Assembly: GCA_029261995.1 (NCBI GenBank)
Contig: JAJDAF010000032.1
Coordinates: forward strand, 23,272 to 87,271
Origin: Candidatus Zhuqueibacterota bacterium
GTDB lineage: Bacteria > Zhuqueibacterota > Zhuqueibacteria > Oceanimicrobiales > Oceanimicrobiaceae
Reading direction: 5' to 3'
Length of the DNA stretch: 64,000 nucleotides
Shown here piece by piece: positions 53,329 to 61,085 of this stretch. How positions within the stretch are numbered: position 1 is the stretch's first letter; each line of letters opens with the position of its first letter. Below the pieces are notes generated by a model, which worked only from the letters and a program-made list of their open reading frames with translations, ran no database searches and was not told the DNA's origin. The position numbers were made by a program, and so were the translations under genes.

Positions 53329-53877
53329 CTATTGCGATAGATTCGACTCCGGCGGTAGTTCCAACACTGCACCCCCGGGTAGTTCGATCCTGCTCCCCAG
53401 TTGTAACATAAGAGACGCTGTATCAATGTAATCTGCTGCTCGTCGTATCTTACCGGACGACATTTCTATTATTGTGACTCCCTGGACTCTGATTGACCTG
53501 CCGGTCGCCACAGGTACACGATTACCAATAGGCCGATCTTGCACGCCTGTCATTACCCATTCCGCCGTGGCAGATGAGCCTCCTGCATGAATAGACGTAG
53601 TTTCAATCTGAATAGCGGATGCCCAGGAATGAACATGCCCAATGTAACCCGCAATCTCATCAAAACCGTTGTACTGGACGCCATTGGGATAGTCATCATA
53701 GACCGCGTCGTTGTGGAAAAGTTCGTGCAGCTCGTCTGTGCGACCCGATTCCCAGACCTCCAGTAGATATTGAACTCTTGACTCCGCGGAGGTCTGTGTC
53801 TCATCTGGAATGCCACAACTTATCAAAAACACGAACACCGCAAGGGTTGCTGAAGTCAACCGATGGAGATTGTTCAT
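53329..53877 (-). CDS. SnoaL-like/NTF2-fold lipoprotein
   Basis: A 182-residue protein. The N-terminal lipoprotein signal ends in FLISCG. The rest fits the SnoaL/NTF2-like fold (VQYLLEVWESGRTDELHELFHNDAVYDDYPNG, a central strand STSIHAGGSSATAEWVMTG-like region, GVTIIEMSSGKIRRAADYIDTASLMLQLG), which binds small hydrophobic ligands or acts as isomerase. ATG 53877 follows GGAGGC. GCATAAC (53180-53186) lies downstream on the + strand, a possible cassette junction. The role is unknown. Confidence 0.78.
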   Translation of the reverse strand: MNNLHRLTSATLAVFVFLISCGIPDETQTSAESRVQYLLEVWESGRTDELHELFHNDAVYDDYPNGVQYNGFDEIAGYIGHVHSWASAIQIETTSIHAGGSSATAEWVMTGVQDRPIGNRVPVATGRSIRVQGVTIIEMSSGKIRRAADYIDTASLMLQLGSRIELPGGAVLELPPESNLSQ

Positions 53878-53936
53878 AGTGAAAGAGCCTCCGCTTAGGT
53901 TCAAATTTCTCTTGAGGTCCAACTATATGCTCGACT

Positions 53937-54300
53937 GGGTGGCCATGCCTGCTGTCCGGGCTATTGTAGGCAAACGTGTGCCACGCGCTTTCAAGCCGTG
54001 GCAAATGCTCATTTCATCAATATGGGTATGCTTTCACGATCCGGAACCAACCCTTTGTTTACAAATTGTGCATGTGCCGATGACCACGGCCACTTCTCAG
54101 GCGAATCCACCAAATCGGCGCGCACAGCATTGTTTTCAATCTATGTGAATGCCCAGGGATATTGTAATGTTTGACCTTCTTTCTGTGTCGTGTGCTATTT
54201 TCGGGTTCCATATCAAAGCGGTAGCTTGTGCACCAAAAGGCACGGTCTCAAAGACGCCTGCCACACATCTTTCTCATATCTCTTGTCGTCAAGGCCACCC
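53937..54300 (-). mobile_element. 364-bp deleted REP-associated transposase element, copy C
   Basis: It is the same element as copies A and B, with identical length and ends. The minus-strand C-terminal remnant has an extra stop (AFT*IENNAVRAD, PEKWPWSSAHAQF), so it is more decayed. It sits next to the attC-like site of the interrupted restriction gene. Confidence 0.78.
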
Positions 54301-54303
54301 GTC

Positions 54304-54416
54304 CGTGAAAAAGGGGAAGTAGCACAAAGTTCGTGGAGCAAAACTGAACAAGATTCAAAGCGCTGAGTGTGAACAAAGCAGGGCGCCCTTTTTTCACGTG
54401 CATGCTAATGTTAGGC
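54304..54416 (-). other. attC-like site downstream of the interrupted restriction gene
   Basis: On the minus strand, GCCTAAC (54416-54410) follows the gene stop at 8 nt. Thirteen-base inverted arms follow: CGTGAAAAAAGGG (54398-54386) and CCCCTTTTTCACG (54316-54304). This layout fits a long-loop attC. The distal core would lie where copy C of the 364-bp element begins, so it may have been lost by insertion. Confidence 0.45.
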
Positions 54417-55936
54417 AACGACAATTATAAGTTTTTATAGTATTCCTTTATTTTATAGGCCATCAACTTTCTACGTTCTTCCAAAAAAGTATCATAATGC
54501 TCTATAGTTTTAGTTTCCATCTCGTCAGGAATACAGTTCATTCTGAAATTTTCGATGAGTTCATCTCTGTTTTTAATTCCACCATATTTCAACCCACCCC
54601 CGTTACACTGCTCCCATATCTCCAGAAAATAGTCTGCTGGGGGTTTATTTCCCACAGTAATATTAATCTCGCTCTGCATTATCACATAATTGGCAATCTG
54701 GTTATACCGTCCCCTTTGTAAACCATGTTTTTTCAAATAATCCTTGGGAAATATATGATGCACATCGCCGCGATGTGTAATTAAATCCTGGACGGTAATA
54801 TCACGGGATAAGAATCCTTTATTATTCATTTTAACCTGAGCAGCAAGAAACGTATTAAAATAGGGACTGCTGGCTACGGACGTGTTAAATTGCTGGGGCA
54901 ATCCAAAATCCCAGAAAGCGTCCGACAGTTCAGCACTTTCCACACGATCTAAATGTTCTTCAAAACCTAGCCCATCAATTTGCTTAATGTCAAAATCAAT
55001 TTGTGATTCGGGTGATGCGGAGTACCTGCCTGTTAGAATGGAGAGAACAAACCACTTACGCACGAATGTTTCAATTTTGGCCGCATCTGTGTTTTTTGAC
55101 CGAAGGTGTAAGTAGACCATATAGGCTACATTGATCGCGTTTTGTGAGCGAATCATGGATGATTCGACAAATCCCGCTGAACGCAAAATCATTACAAAGC
55201 GCTTAAAATTGGTTTCGTTCATAAAATTATGAATACCAGTTTTTAGCCGTTCAAATGATGCCAGGGCAATGCTCTCTTCATATTGGCGCGTTTCAAAATT
55301 TCTGCCGGAAAGTAGTGCTACCAAATCCTGCAAACGTCCACGCTTAAATTCAGAAGAAAACGCCACTCGTAGCATATCGGTATAGGATGGGTCATAAAGG
55401 TCATCATTTTCATTTTTCAACCAGGCCATTTTTGAAAAATATTCTGTTTTTATGAATTCTTCGTCAACATCAACCAACTGTAGATAAAAATCTGGTACAA
55501 CAGCCAAATGGCAAAAATAGTCAATACATTTGCGCAGCGTGTTACCACCATAAATATCATTAGCAGCTATTTTTGACATAGCAAAGTCAGCCTGGCTTAG
55601 TACAGCGCCAGCAGAATTAATCCGGATAAATATTTCTGTTACGGTTTCAATATCCAGGTTTGAATTGAACTCTATCAGACCAATATGGTTGTTAACCAAG
55701 CTTTTAAGTAGTTCAACACTTTCATAAATATCATCCTGCTCGACGTTTTCATTTCTTGCACAATACTCACTGACAAGTTTTATAACTTTAAGATCTGCTG
55801 AATAAATGGTCGAGATATCAGAAATCCATTCTTTATCCTTTGCTATAGCCGGGTTTGATACTTCAAACCTTCTTTCGATTGGATGAAATGCAATTCTAAT
55901 GTATACATGTTTATAATCTTTATGGGAATTAGATAC

Positions 55937-55965
55937 TTGACAAACCCAGATAAAAGCCCTATATT
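55937..55965 (+). promoter_or_regulatory. Inward sigma-70 promoter in the left IS end
   Basis: TTGACA (55937-55942), 17 bp, TATATT (55960-55965): a near-consensus promoter built into the left inverted repeat, reading toward the 55998 passenger gene. Confidence 0.75.
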
Positions 55966-55997
55966 ATGCCAAGAGCAAGTATATACTTGCGGGTGGT

Positions 55998-56219
55998 ATG
56001 ATGTCGGGTAAGATTGATTCTCGATCAAACAAAGAGATTTTGTTATCAATTGAGGGTATACTGAGTTCAATTAATGGTACCTTAGAATATCTTTGCGATG
56101 CAAAAAAAGCAGAGAAAAAATCCAGAATTGAGCAAGAAGAAAGAGAATCACAAATGGTTTTAGAACTTCTTGACGACATTAAAAAACAAGCCAGAGGCAA
56201 GTGGTTTTTATTTGGTTAA
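55998..56219 (+). CDS. IS passenger: small coiled-coil protein
   Basis: A 73-residue charged, probably coiled-coil protein (ILLSIEGILSSINGTLEYLCDAKKAEKKSRIEQEERESQ) with a C-terminal GKWFLFG. It is transcribed from the left inverted-repeat promoter. A second ATG (56001) is next to the first. Its 3' end overlaps the convergent membrane-protein gene by 12 bp. The family is not recognised. Confidence 0.62.
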   Translation: MMSGKIDSRSNKEILLSIEGILSSINGTLEYLCDAKKAEKKSRIEQEERESQMVLELLDDIKKQARGKWFLFG

Positions 56220-56663
56220 GTCTGCTATGATACAGAAAAGGTATACTATAGCGAACATTGTTGAGTAAAGAGAAATCATTTCAGATATTGCGAAAAATGT
56301 ATTGCACCGTCGCAAAAACTGACTATGATCGGCATCGTTGCATTTATGCTCAGATTTTTCTTGCATCTTTTTTTCTATCTTTACGACTGTCTGAGTTGTT
56401 TTTCTTCTAGCGTAAAACGGCGATAGAGTATAATTGATCATAATTAACATGATTGGAATAAAAACACAGCCATAAAAAGGCCAGATGTAATTTGAGATAT
56501 GAATTTTATCAGTATTGACAGTAATGACAATAGTAAATGAGCTGATAAATAGCGAATTGCAAATTAGAAGAGCGTTCCATAGTGAATGTCTTGCTTTTTC
56601 CTGTTTTTCGAGATTGCCGGTTAGTTCATTATATAAGTGTAGATACTTAATTAGTTCTTTCAT
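56208..56663 (-). CDS. IS passenger: hypothetical membrane protein
   Basis: A 151-residue AT-rich protein with hydrophobic segments (ALLICNSLFISSFTIVITV, YIWPFYGCVFIPIMLIMINY, ISLYSTMFAIVYLFCIIADL) and a charged middle (RKTTQTVVKIEKKMQEKSEHKC). It is divergent from the 46-residue gene and convergent with the coiled-coil gene. Function is unknown. Confidence 0.62.
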   Translation of the reverse strand: MKELIKYLHLYNELTGNLEKQEKARHSLWNALLICNSLFISSFTIVITVNTDKIHISNYIWPFYGCVFIPIMLIMINYTLSPFYARRKTTQTVVKIEKKMQEKSEHKCNDADHSQFLRRCNTFFAISEMISLYSTMFAIVYLFCIIADLTK

Positions 56664-56684
56664 TATATAATCGTAGGTTTGTTT

Positions 56685-56825
56685 ATGCCAAAAGAAAAGA
56701 AAACCAACAAAGGCAAGCAGTACGACAAGCCTTTAAGTTTGCACCCGATGAGCGTTGATGAAGCGCTTAAGAAACTAATGGAAGTTAAGCCGCCTGAGAA
56801 AGAAGGTGACAATAAGAATGGATAA
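56685..56825 (+). CDS. IS passenger: 46-residue basic protein
   Basis: MPKEKKTNKGKQYDKPLSLH begins a very basic 46-residue protein with a second part MSVDEALKKLMEVKPPEKEG. Similar short Lys-rich proteins ending in a KP-rich tail occur beside mobile elements (general recollection, not checked). The start ATG 56685 has only a weak ribosome-binding site. Confidence 0.55.
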   Translation: MPKEKKTNKGKQYDKPLSLHPMSVDEALKKLMEVKPPEKEGDNKNG

Positions 56826-56887
56826 TTGGCTGATAACAATTTCATTGATTTTTCTTCAATGGCAATTATTATTGATTCGCCATGAGT

Positions 56888-57352
56888 CTAATCCCGAGAG
56901 ATTTGTTTTATGGTTGTCGCGCGTCCGCCCGAAGTTTTTACGCGAAATTTATAGATGGATGGCTGGACTGTAGATGGCAAAACCACATCAAAGTCTTTTT
57001 GTTCATTTGGTTGGATTATGGTATCTCTCATAATGGTGGATTCTTCTTGTTCTATGCGCCACTGAATTAAACCAGTGAGATCGATTTTTTTATATCTTTT
57101 AAACGGATTTCTAGTTTTTTCTTTATATTCTATTTTCTTTAATTCAATTGGGTTTGATTTGCAATTAAATATTCTAAAGCGATAGTCTTTCCAGTTATGG
57201 TCATCCTTTATAACTCTAGAAATGAATACTTTTGGCTTTGTCATTGTCATGTTTATCCACAAAATTAAGAACGTTAAACCCGTGAATATAGCTATCAGAA
57301 TATTTGTGATAGTTGAAATAGAGAATGCAGATTGATCGCTTTGGGAGGTCAT
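56888..57352 (-). CDS. IS passenger: single-span membrane protein
   Basis: A protein of about 154 residues with one hydrophobic segment near the N-terminus (ITNILIAIFTGLTFLILWINM) and a soluble beta-rich remainder (FISRVIKDDHNWKDYRFRIFNC, IQPNEQKDFDVVLPSTVQPSIYKF). ATG 57352 (MTSQSDQ) is preferred, because the longer version starting at 57391 would be encoded within the terminator hairpin. The family is not recognised. Confidence 0.6.
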   Translation of the reverse strand: MTSQSDQSAFSISTITNILIAIFTGLTFLILWINMTMTKPKVFISRVIKDDHNWKDYRFRIFNCKSNPIELKKIEYKEKTRNPFKRYKKIDLTGLIQWRIEQEESTIMRDTIIQPNEQKDFDVVLPSTVQPSIYKFRVKTSGGRATTIKQISRD

Positions 57353-57362
57353 TCTGTCATTT

Positions 57363-57400
57363 GTCGGGCTGGATCGCAACCAGCCCGACATCCTTTTTTT
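57363..57400 (+). terminator. Rho-independent terminator inside the IS
   Basis: GTCGGGCTGG (57363-57372) pairs perfectly with CCAGCCCGAC (57380-57389), followed by ATCC and seven T. On the + strand it would stop transcripts coming from the left-end promoter before they reach the antisense of the transposase gene. Confidence 0.9.
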
Positions 57401-57409
57401 AAAGATATT

Positions 57410-58339
57410 TTAGGCTATCGCATTTTTCGGAGAATAAAAGAATAGGCGCTTTCCTTCAGCTTTCTTAATTGCCATGATGGTACGTTCTGCATCTTCACAC
57501 TTGCGCCTGTTGTAACGGAAATTGAACTCGTTAAGGTATCTATGCAGATGTTGCTTAGAAACATGATGAAACGCACCGATAACGCCACGCTTGATCAAAC
57601 TGAAAAAGCTTTCAACCGTATTCGTATGAGCATTGCCCCGGACGTACTCACCAATGCTATGCTTGACTACATGATGTTCGTAATGCTTGCCGACTCTGAT
57701 ATAGGATTTGAATTCGTCCGTCATGACGGTGGCGTTTCTATCTACGTTCTTGTGGATGTAGGCCAAGAGATTGTTGGAAGTCAGCATGTCCATCGGCTGG
57801 CATCTTACGGAACCATCGCGTTCGACCAGTGCGACAACTGGAGTCTTGTTCTCAGAGCCACGCCCACGCTTGCCACCGCGCATTTTCCCGCCGATGTAGG
57901 TTTCATCCACTTCAACCGTGCCGGTGAGCTTTCTGTCGAAAGACTTGTCAGTCATAGCGTGCCGGATTCTGTGCGTCATAAACCATGCCGTTTTATAAGT
58001 GACTCCAAGCATTCTGTGCAACTGGTGGGAAGAGATGCCCTTCTTAGAAGAGCAGATGAGCGAGAAGGCCATGAGCCATTTTTTCAAGGAAATTGGACTG
58101 TCTTCAAAGATGGTTCCGATTTTGACTGTGAACTGCTTGCGGCATTCTCTGCACTTGTAAACGCCTGGGCGAACGGGGCGTTTGCTATCTGGTTTTGCTT
58201 TCAGTTTGTAAGGGTCACAACCGCCGCAACGTGGGCATGCAGCGCCGGTAGGCCAGCGGATAAGTTCAACATAAACGCGTGCGTCATGTTCAGTCATTTC
58301 CGCTATTTTGTGGAAGTCGAGAGGGGATTCGGATTTCAT
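57410..58339 (-). CDS. IS1595-family (ISXO2-like) DDE transposase
   Basis: A 309-residue transposase. A zinc ribbon (CPRCGGCD, then [10 protein letters not shown]) is followed by a helix-turn-helix ([23 protein letters not shown]) and the ISXO2-like DDE core with [21 protein letters not shown] and [16 protein letters not shown] 58339 with AAGGA upstream is the true start. The frame runs on into the interrupted restriction gene, which creates an artificial 438-residue fusion. It is driven by the promoter in the right inverted repeat. Confidence 0.93.
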   Translation of the reverse strand: MKSESPLDFHKIAEMTEHDARVYVELIRWPTGAACPRCGGCDPYKLKAKPDSKRPVRPGVYKCRECRKQFTVKIGTIFEDSPISLKKWLMAFSLICSSKKGISSHQLHRMLGVTYKTAWFMTHRIRHAMTDKSFDRKLTGTVEVDETYIGGKMRGGKRGRGSENKTPVVALVERDGSVRCQPMDMLTSNNLLAYIHKNVDRNATVMTDEFKSYIRVGKHYEHHVVKHSIGEYVRGNAHTNTVESFFSLIKRGVIGAFHHVSKQHLHRYLNEFNFRYNRRKCEDAERTIMAIKKAEGKRLFFYSPKNAIA

Positions 58340-58375
58340 GGTTTGGATTCCTTGTTTGGTTTCTCTTGCTGGCAT

Positions 58376-58404
58376 AATATACGTAAAATAGTTGGGTTTG
58401 TCAA
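58376..58404 (-). promoter_or_regulatory. Inward sigma-70 promoter in the right IS end
   Basis: On the minus strand TTGACA (58404-58399), 17 bp, TATATT (58381-58376). It mirrors the left-end promoter and lies about 36 bp upstream of the transposase ATG. Confidence 0.75.
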
Positions 58405-58757
58405 GTAAATAATCCCCATCTTTATTAATGATACGCCTGCCAAGTAGCGCGGCCATTAGTGCTGTTACTCTTTGCTGGCCGTCAATCAATATGCGTTTTC
58501 CCGATGACATAGAACCATCTTTAAGTTTTACATCTGGATTGCGCCATGCAATCAAGTAACCGATGGGATATCCCTGATAAAGAGAATCCATTAGATCTCG
58601 AACTTTAGTGGCATCCCATACAAAAGGTCGTTGGATTTCGGGAATTGCTATTTCATTGGATTCCACCCAGGTAAGCAGCGCTTGAATGGGGTGCTGGTTT
58701 ACAGAATATTGTTGAATAGCCATCATAAATCCTTATTTGTTCGTTGTGCATGAAACT

Positions 58758-58822
58758 GCCTAACTTGTGTTTACTCCACCTAACTCAACCCGGTTTATTC
58801 CGCCTAATCCAGCCACTTAGGC
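58758..58822 (-). other. attC-like junction upstream of the interrupted restriction gene
   Basis: On the minus strand, GCCTAAG (58822-58816) and GTTAGGC (58764-58758) bracket 65 bp just before the restriction-gene cassette. A short tandem of TTTACTCCACCTAA and TTTATTCCGCCTAA lies inside. The 58760-58802 part repeats 49197-49240. The outer GCCTAA/TTAGGC pair fits integron core sites, but the interior is direct rather than inverted. Confidence 0.4.
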
Positions 58823-59637
58823 AAAATAAACCATGGAAGCAGGGGCAATACCTTGTGTTTATTCCGCACAACTAGACCGGACAGCATCAAGCGCCGAGCA
58901 TGTCCGCGGGACTCTTAACACTGTATGCACGTCCTTGTAACGCGGCTGCTCGATGCATATTGCCATGTATGAATCGCCGCTCGCACCTGGTCTCGGCACG
59001 TGGGATAAATGTGGACATAGCTCTGGCAGGTCATGTCTGAATCCGTATCCAACGGGCCCAACAGCTCTGGTGTTTGATTTGCTTGCTTCACCGAAGCCCT
59101 CCTTGCTCATGCCACCATCAAGAATCTTCTCACGCGGATGTCACACATACGAAAAAGACTGAGAAACGAGAGAATCAACGGAAACTTGCAGCAAGATAGG
59201 TGTCTGCACGCCGTCTGTCAAGGGAAAATTGTTGCAGAGAGGAGATTCTTTGGTGGATAGTGGATAGTGGATGGAAGATAGAATATAGAAGATGGAGGAT
59301 GGAAGGTACCGTACGATGATGGGCGGAGGAAAGGCGGAGATTCCTTGCAGGCTCTTACTCCTTCCCGGCAGGCTTTGAGCCTTCCCGGGCCACTTTTAAC
59401 TCTTCCCGGGAGACTTTGGGCCTCCCCGGGCTACTTTTAGCCTTTCCCGGGAGACTTTGGGCCTCCCCGGGACACTTTTATGCCTTCCCGGGGAAATTTG
59501 AGCCTCCCCGGGCCACTTTCACCCCTTCCCGGGGGAATTTGAGCCTTCCTGGGCGGTGTTGAACGTCCTGAGTTGGTTTTGTTAGTCCCGCAGCGCATGT
59601 GAGGGCGCTGCGGGGAAAATGGAGCGTGATTTGGTGT
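58823..59637. other. Gene-free region with purine-rich repeats
   Basis: No gene is supported. A purine-rich simple-sequence tract (59251-59308, GTGGATA and GAAGATGG words) precedes the CCCGGG tandem array described separately. Small open frames here have no recognisable features. Confidence 0.6.
59363..59560. repeat. Tandem array of ~20.5-bp units with CCCGGG dyads
   Basis: Ten units are seen, each with a CCCGGG (or variant) centre at 59364, 59384, 59405, 59425, 59446, 59466, 59487, 59507, 59528 and 59548. Spacing alternates 20 and 21, giving a 41-bp true period. Two alternating spacer types follow the centre: NNACTTTTANNC and AGACTTTGGGCC. There are no unique spacers, so it is not a CRISPR array. 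It sits just downstream of the 59638 gene. Confidence 0.88.
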
Positions 59638-60390
59638 TCAGGCGCTTTCACCCGCTGTCGGCGCGGAAGAATCCCGTGATGAATGCCGGATTTTTCTATG
59701 ATAGCGGCTGGCATAGCCTTTCAGGCGCGCTTCATTGCGCCAAAAGACATACTGGCCGCATTGCCGAACTTCGTCAACCGCCTGTTTGAGATGGCTATAG
59801 GCCTGGTCGCGAATCACCCGGGCGCTGCTGTTGTCGGCGCGATCTTTGGTCGCTGCCGCCAGCAGGTCGGAAAGTCGGTCCGCCGTGGTGGCGGCTTTTT
59901 CCAGCAAAGAGACATCGAAATTGATCTGTTGCAGCGGTTCGATAGTCTCGTTGGCCAGCACGGCAATGTCATTCAGGTCCTGGATCATGTCGGCGTGGCT
60001 ACTGCCGTCGGCAATGGCGGAGACACGGCTGAGCAAATCCGGAGCATTGCGGTAGGCGTAGAGCAAGCCGTGTAGGAGTTGGTTTCTCAGGTCATATCCG
60101 GCAGGCGATTCCTCTTGCCATTGTTGTTCCGCCTCTTCCTGCGCAAAACGTTCTTTGAACCAGATGGATTGTGTTTCCCGCAAAGCGCCGGCCCGGACGG
60201 GGATGTCCTGAACCAGACTCCAATCCAGTCCCGCGCCGGTCAGCTCAGTCTCGTCATCTCCACACCAATGGTAAAGGTTTTCGGCCTCCTGCACATAGGC
60301 ATCGATGGGCATATTGGGTGATTTCGTTTCTTCTTCCGGGATGGCTTCGATGATGTCCCGTTTCGCGAGATAATCATCTTGGTTTGACAT
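59638..60390 (-). CDS. Hypothetical helical protein
   Basis: A 250-residue acidic, mainly helical protein. Notable segments are ENLYHWCGDDETELTGAGLDW, RETQSIWFKERFAQEEAEQQW and AVDEVRQCGQYVFWRNEARLKGYASRYHRK. A strong ribosome-binding site (AGGAGG) precedes ATG 60390. No signal peptide or membrane segment is seen, so it is cytoplasmic. I do not recognise the family. The CCCGGG array lies 78 bp past its stop, a possible terminator or regulatory site. Confidence 0.75.
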   Translation of the reverse strand: MSNQDDYLAKRDIIEAIPEEETKSPNMPIDAYVQEAENLYHWCGDDETELTGAGLDWSLVQDIPVRAGALRETQSIWFKERFAQEEAEQQWQEESPAGYDLRNQLLHGLLYAYRNAPDLLSRVSAIADGSSHADMIQDLNDIAVLANETIEPLQQINFDVSLLEKAATTADRLSDLLAAATKDRADNSSARVIRDQAYSHLKQAVDEVRQCGQYVFWRNEARLKGYASRYHRKIRHSSRDSSAPTAGESA

Positions 60391-60517
60391 GTTTTTCCTC
60401 CTACAATTTGGTTGTTGGATATGTCAGGGCTCAGAAAATTCCACCCTGTGGGGTGTTGGGTCTCTTGTATTCCCGAGTTGTTACAAACACGTCGGGTTAC
60501 CCAAAAAGTACTGGACT

Positions 60518-60606
60518 GTCATTGCGAGTCCCGCGTTGTCCAGCGGGACGTGGCAATCTCCCTGCATGCTCGAGGAGATTGCTTCGCGAAAAATGCTCGC
60601 AATGAC
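60518..60606. repeat. REP-like palindromic element (GTCATTGCGAG ends)
   Basis: An 89-bp element with perfect 11-bp inverted ends GTCATTGCGAG (60518-60528) and CTCGCAATGAC (60596-60606), and an internal GTCCAGCGGGACGTGGCAATC-like core. This type is widely dispersed in bacterial chromosomes. In the gene-free 60391-60962 interval there is also a 9-bp hairpin, CAACGCGAA/TTCGCGTTG (60790-60811). Nothing else is recognised there. Confidence 0.75.
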
Positions 60607-60962
60607 GAGGCCGCCCAGGGTGGCGCCCTGTCCCGCTGATTCCCCGAATAGCTTGTTATGTGAATGTGGTATTTCACCAAAGGCCCCAATCCGCCCGTCC
60701 ACCGCCTATCCTGTTTGACGGGATAGAACGCCGCACTATCTGGCGGATAGAACAACAGGCGCGGACAACGATATGTGAAAGACTATCGCCAACGCGAAAC
60801 CATTCGCGTTGCGTGGAACACAGAGACTAGACTGCTGCAAGCAGCAATGCTGCCGGCTAAAACATCGCAAACAGCTTTGGATTGTCAAGAAAAAACTGTC
60901 AGTGGAAGATGATTGCTCGGGCCTGATTCATAGAACATCTCTAACCCGGACGAGCCGGATAC

Positions 60963-61085
60963 CTGGTGTCACGATTTCTAATTTCCAGAACAAAACTCTG
61001 ACAGGGTTTCGACCCTTTTTTTATGCCTGAAACGGTGAACATCAAACCCTGTCAGAGTTCGCTTATTTGGAAATCATCACACTAG
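60963..61085 (-). repeat. MITE-like palindromic element (copy 2), terminator-like
   Basis: The reverse complement matches the 19980 element nearly throughout, with the same 15-bp stem (CTCTGACAGGGTT family). Its CTAG end (61085-61082 on the minus strand) supplies the stop codon TAG of the PQQ-propeller gene, just as copy 1 does for the anti-sigma gene. The other end is diverged (CTGGTGTCACG instead of CTAGTGTCACG). Confidence 0.85.

Larger units (their letters stand above)
55924..58417 (-). mobile_element. IS1595-family insertion sequence with passenger genes
   Basis: A 2494-bp element bounded by the direct 8-bp repeat ATCTTTAT (55916-55923 and 58418-58425), the target-duplication size of IS1595. 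The terminal inverted repeats start GGGAATTAGATACTTGACA at the left and GGGGATTATTTACTTGACA at the right (reading inward). It carries one ISXO2-like DDE transposase and four other small genes. It is larger than a plain IS1595, because of the passengers. Confidence 0.93.
54425..58726 (-). pseudogene. GmrSD-like (DUF262/DUF1524) restriction gene interrupted by IS1595
   Basis: The N-terminal 101 codons (58726-58426) have [23 protein letters not shown] and [21 protein letters not shown], the DUF262 hallmarks. The rest (55923-54425) continues with YIRIAFHPIERRFEV, GLIEFNSNLDIETVTEIFIRINSAG and the DUF1524 HNH-like motif VHHIFPKDYL. Removing 55924-58417 and one 8-bp repeat leaves 1800 bp in a single frame, that is 599 residues (NKD-YKHVYIRIAF at the joint). 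DUF262-DUF1524 proteins include GmrSD, type IV restriction enzymes acting on modified DNA. It was recently inactivated. Confidence 0.9.

Noticed and set aside
57410..58726. A 438-residue DUF262-transposase fusion protein
   Set aside because: The 8-bp target duplication and inverted repeat lie inside the frame; the fusion is an insertion artefact.
59363..59560. Possible CRISPR array
   Set aside because: Units of 20/21 bp run head to tail with no unique spacers, and no cas gene is in the window.
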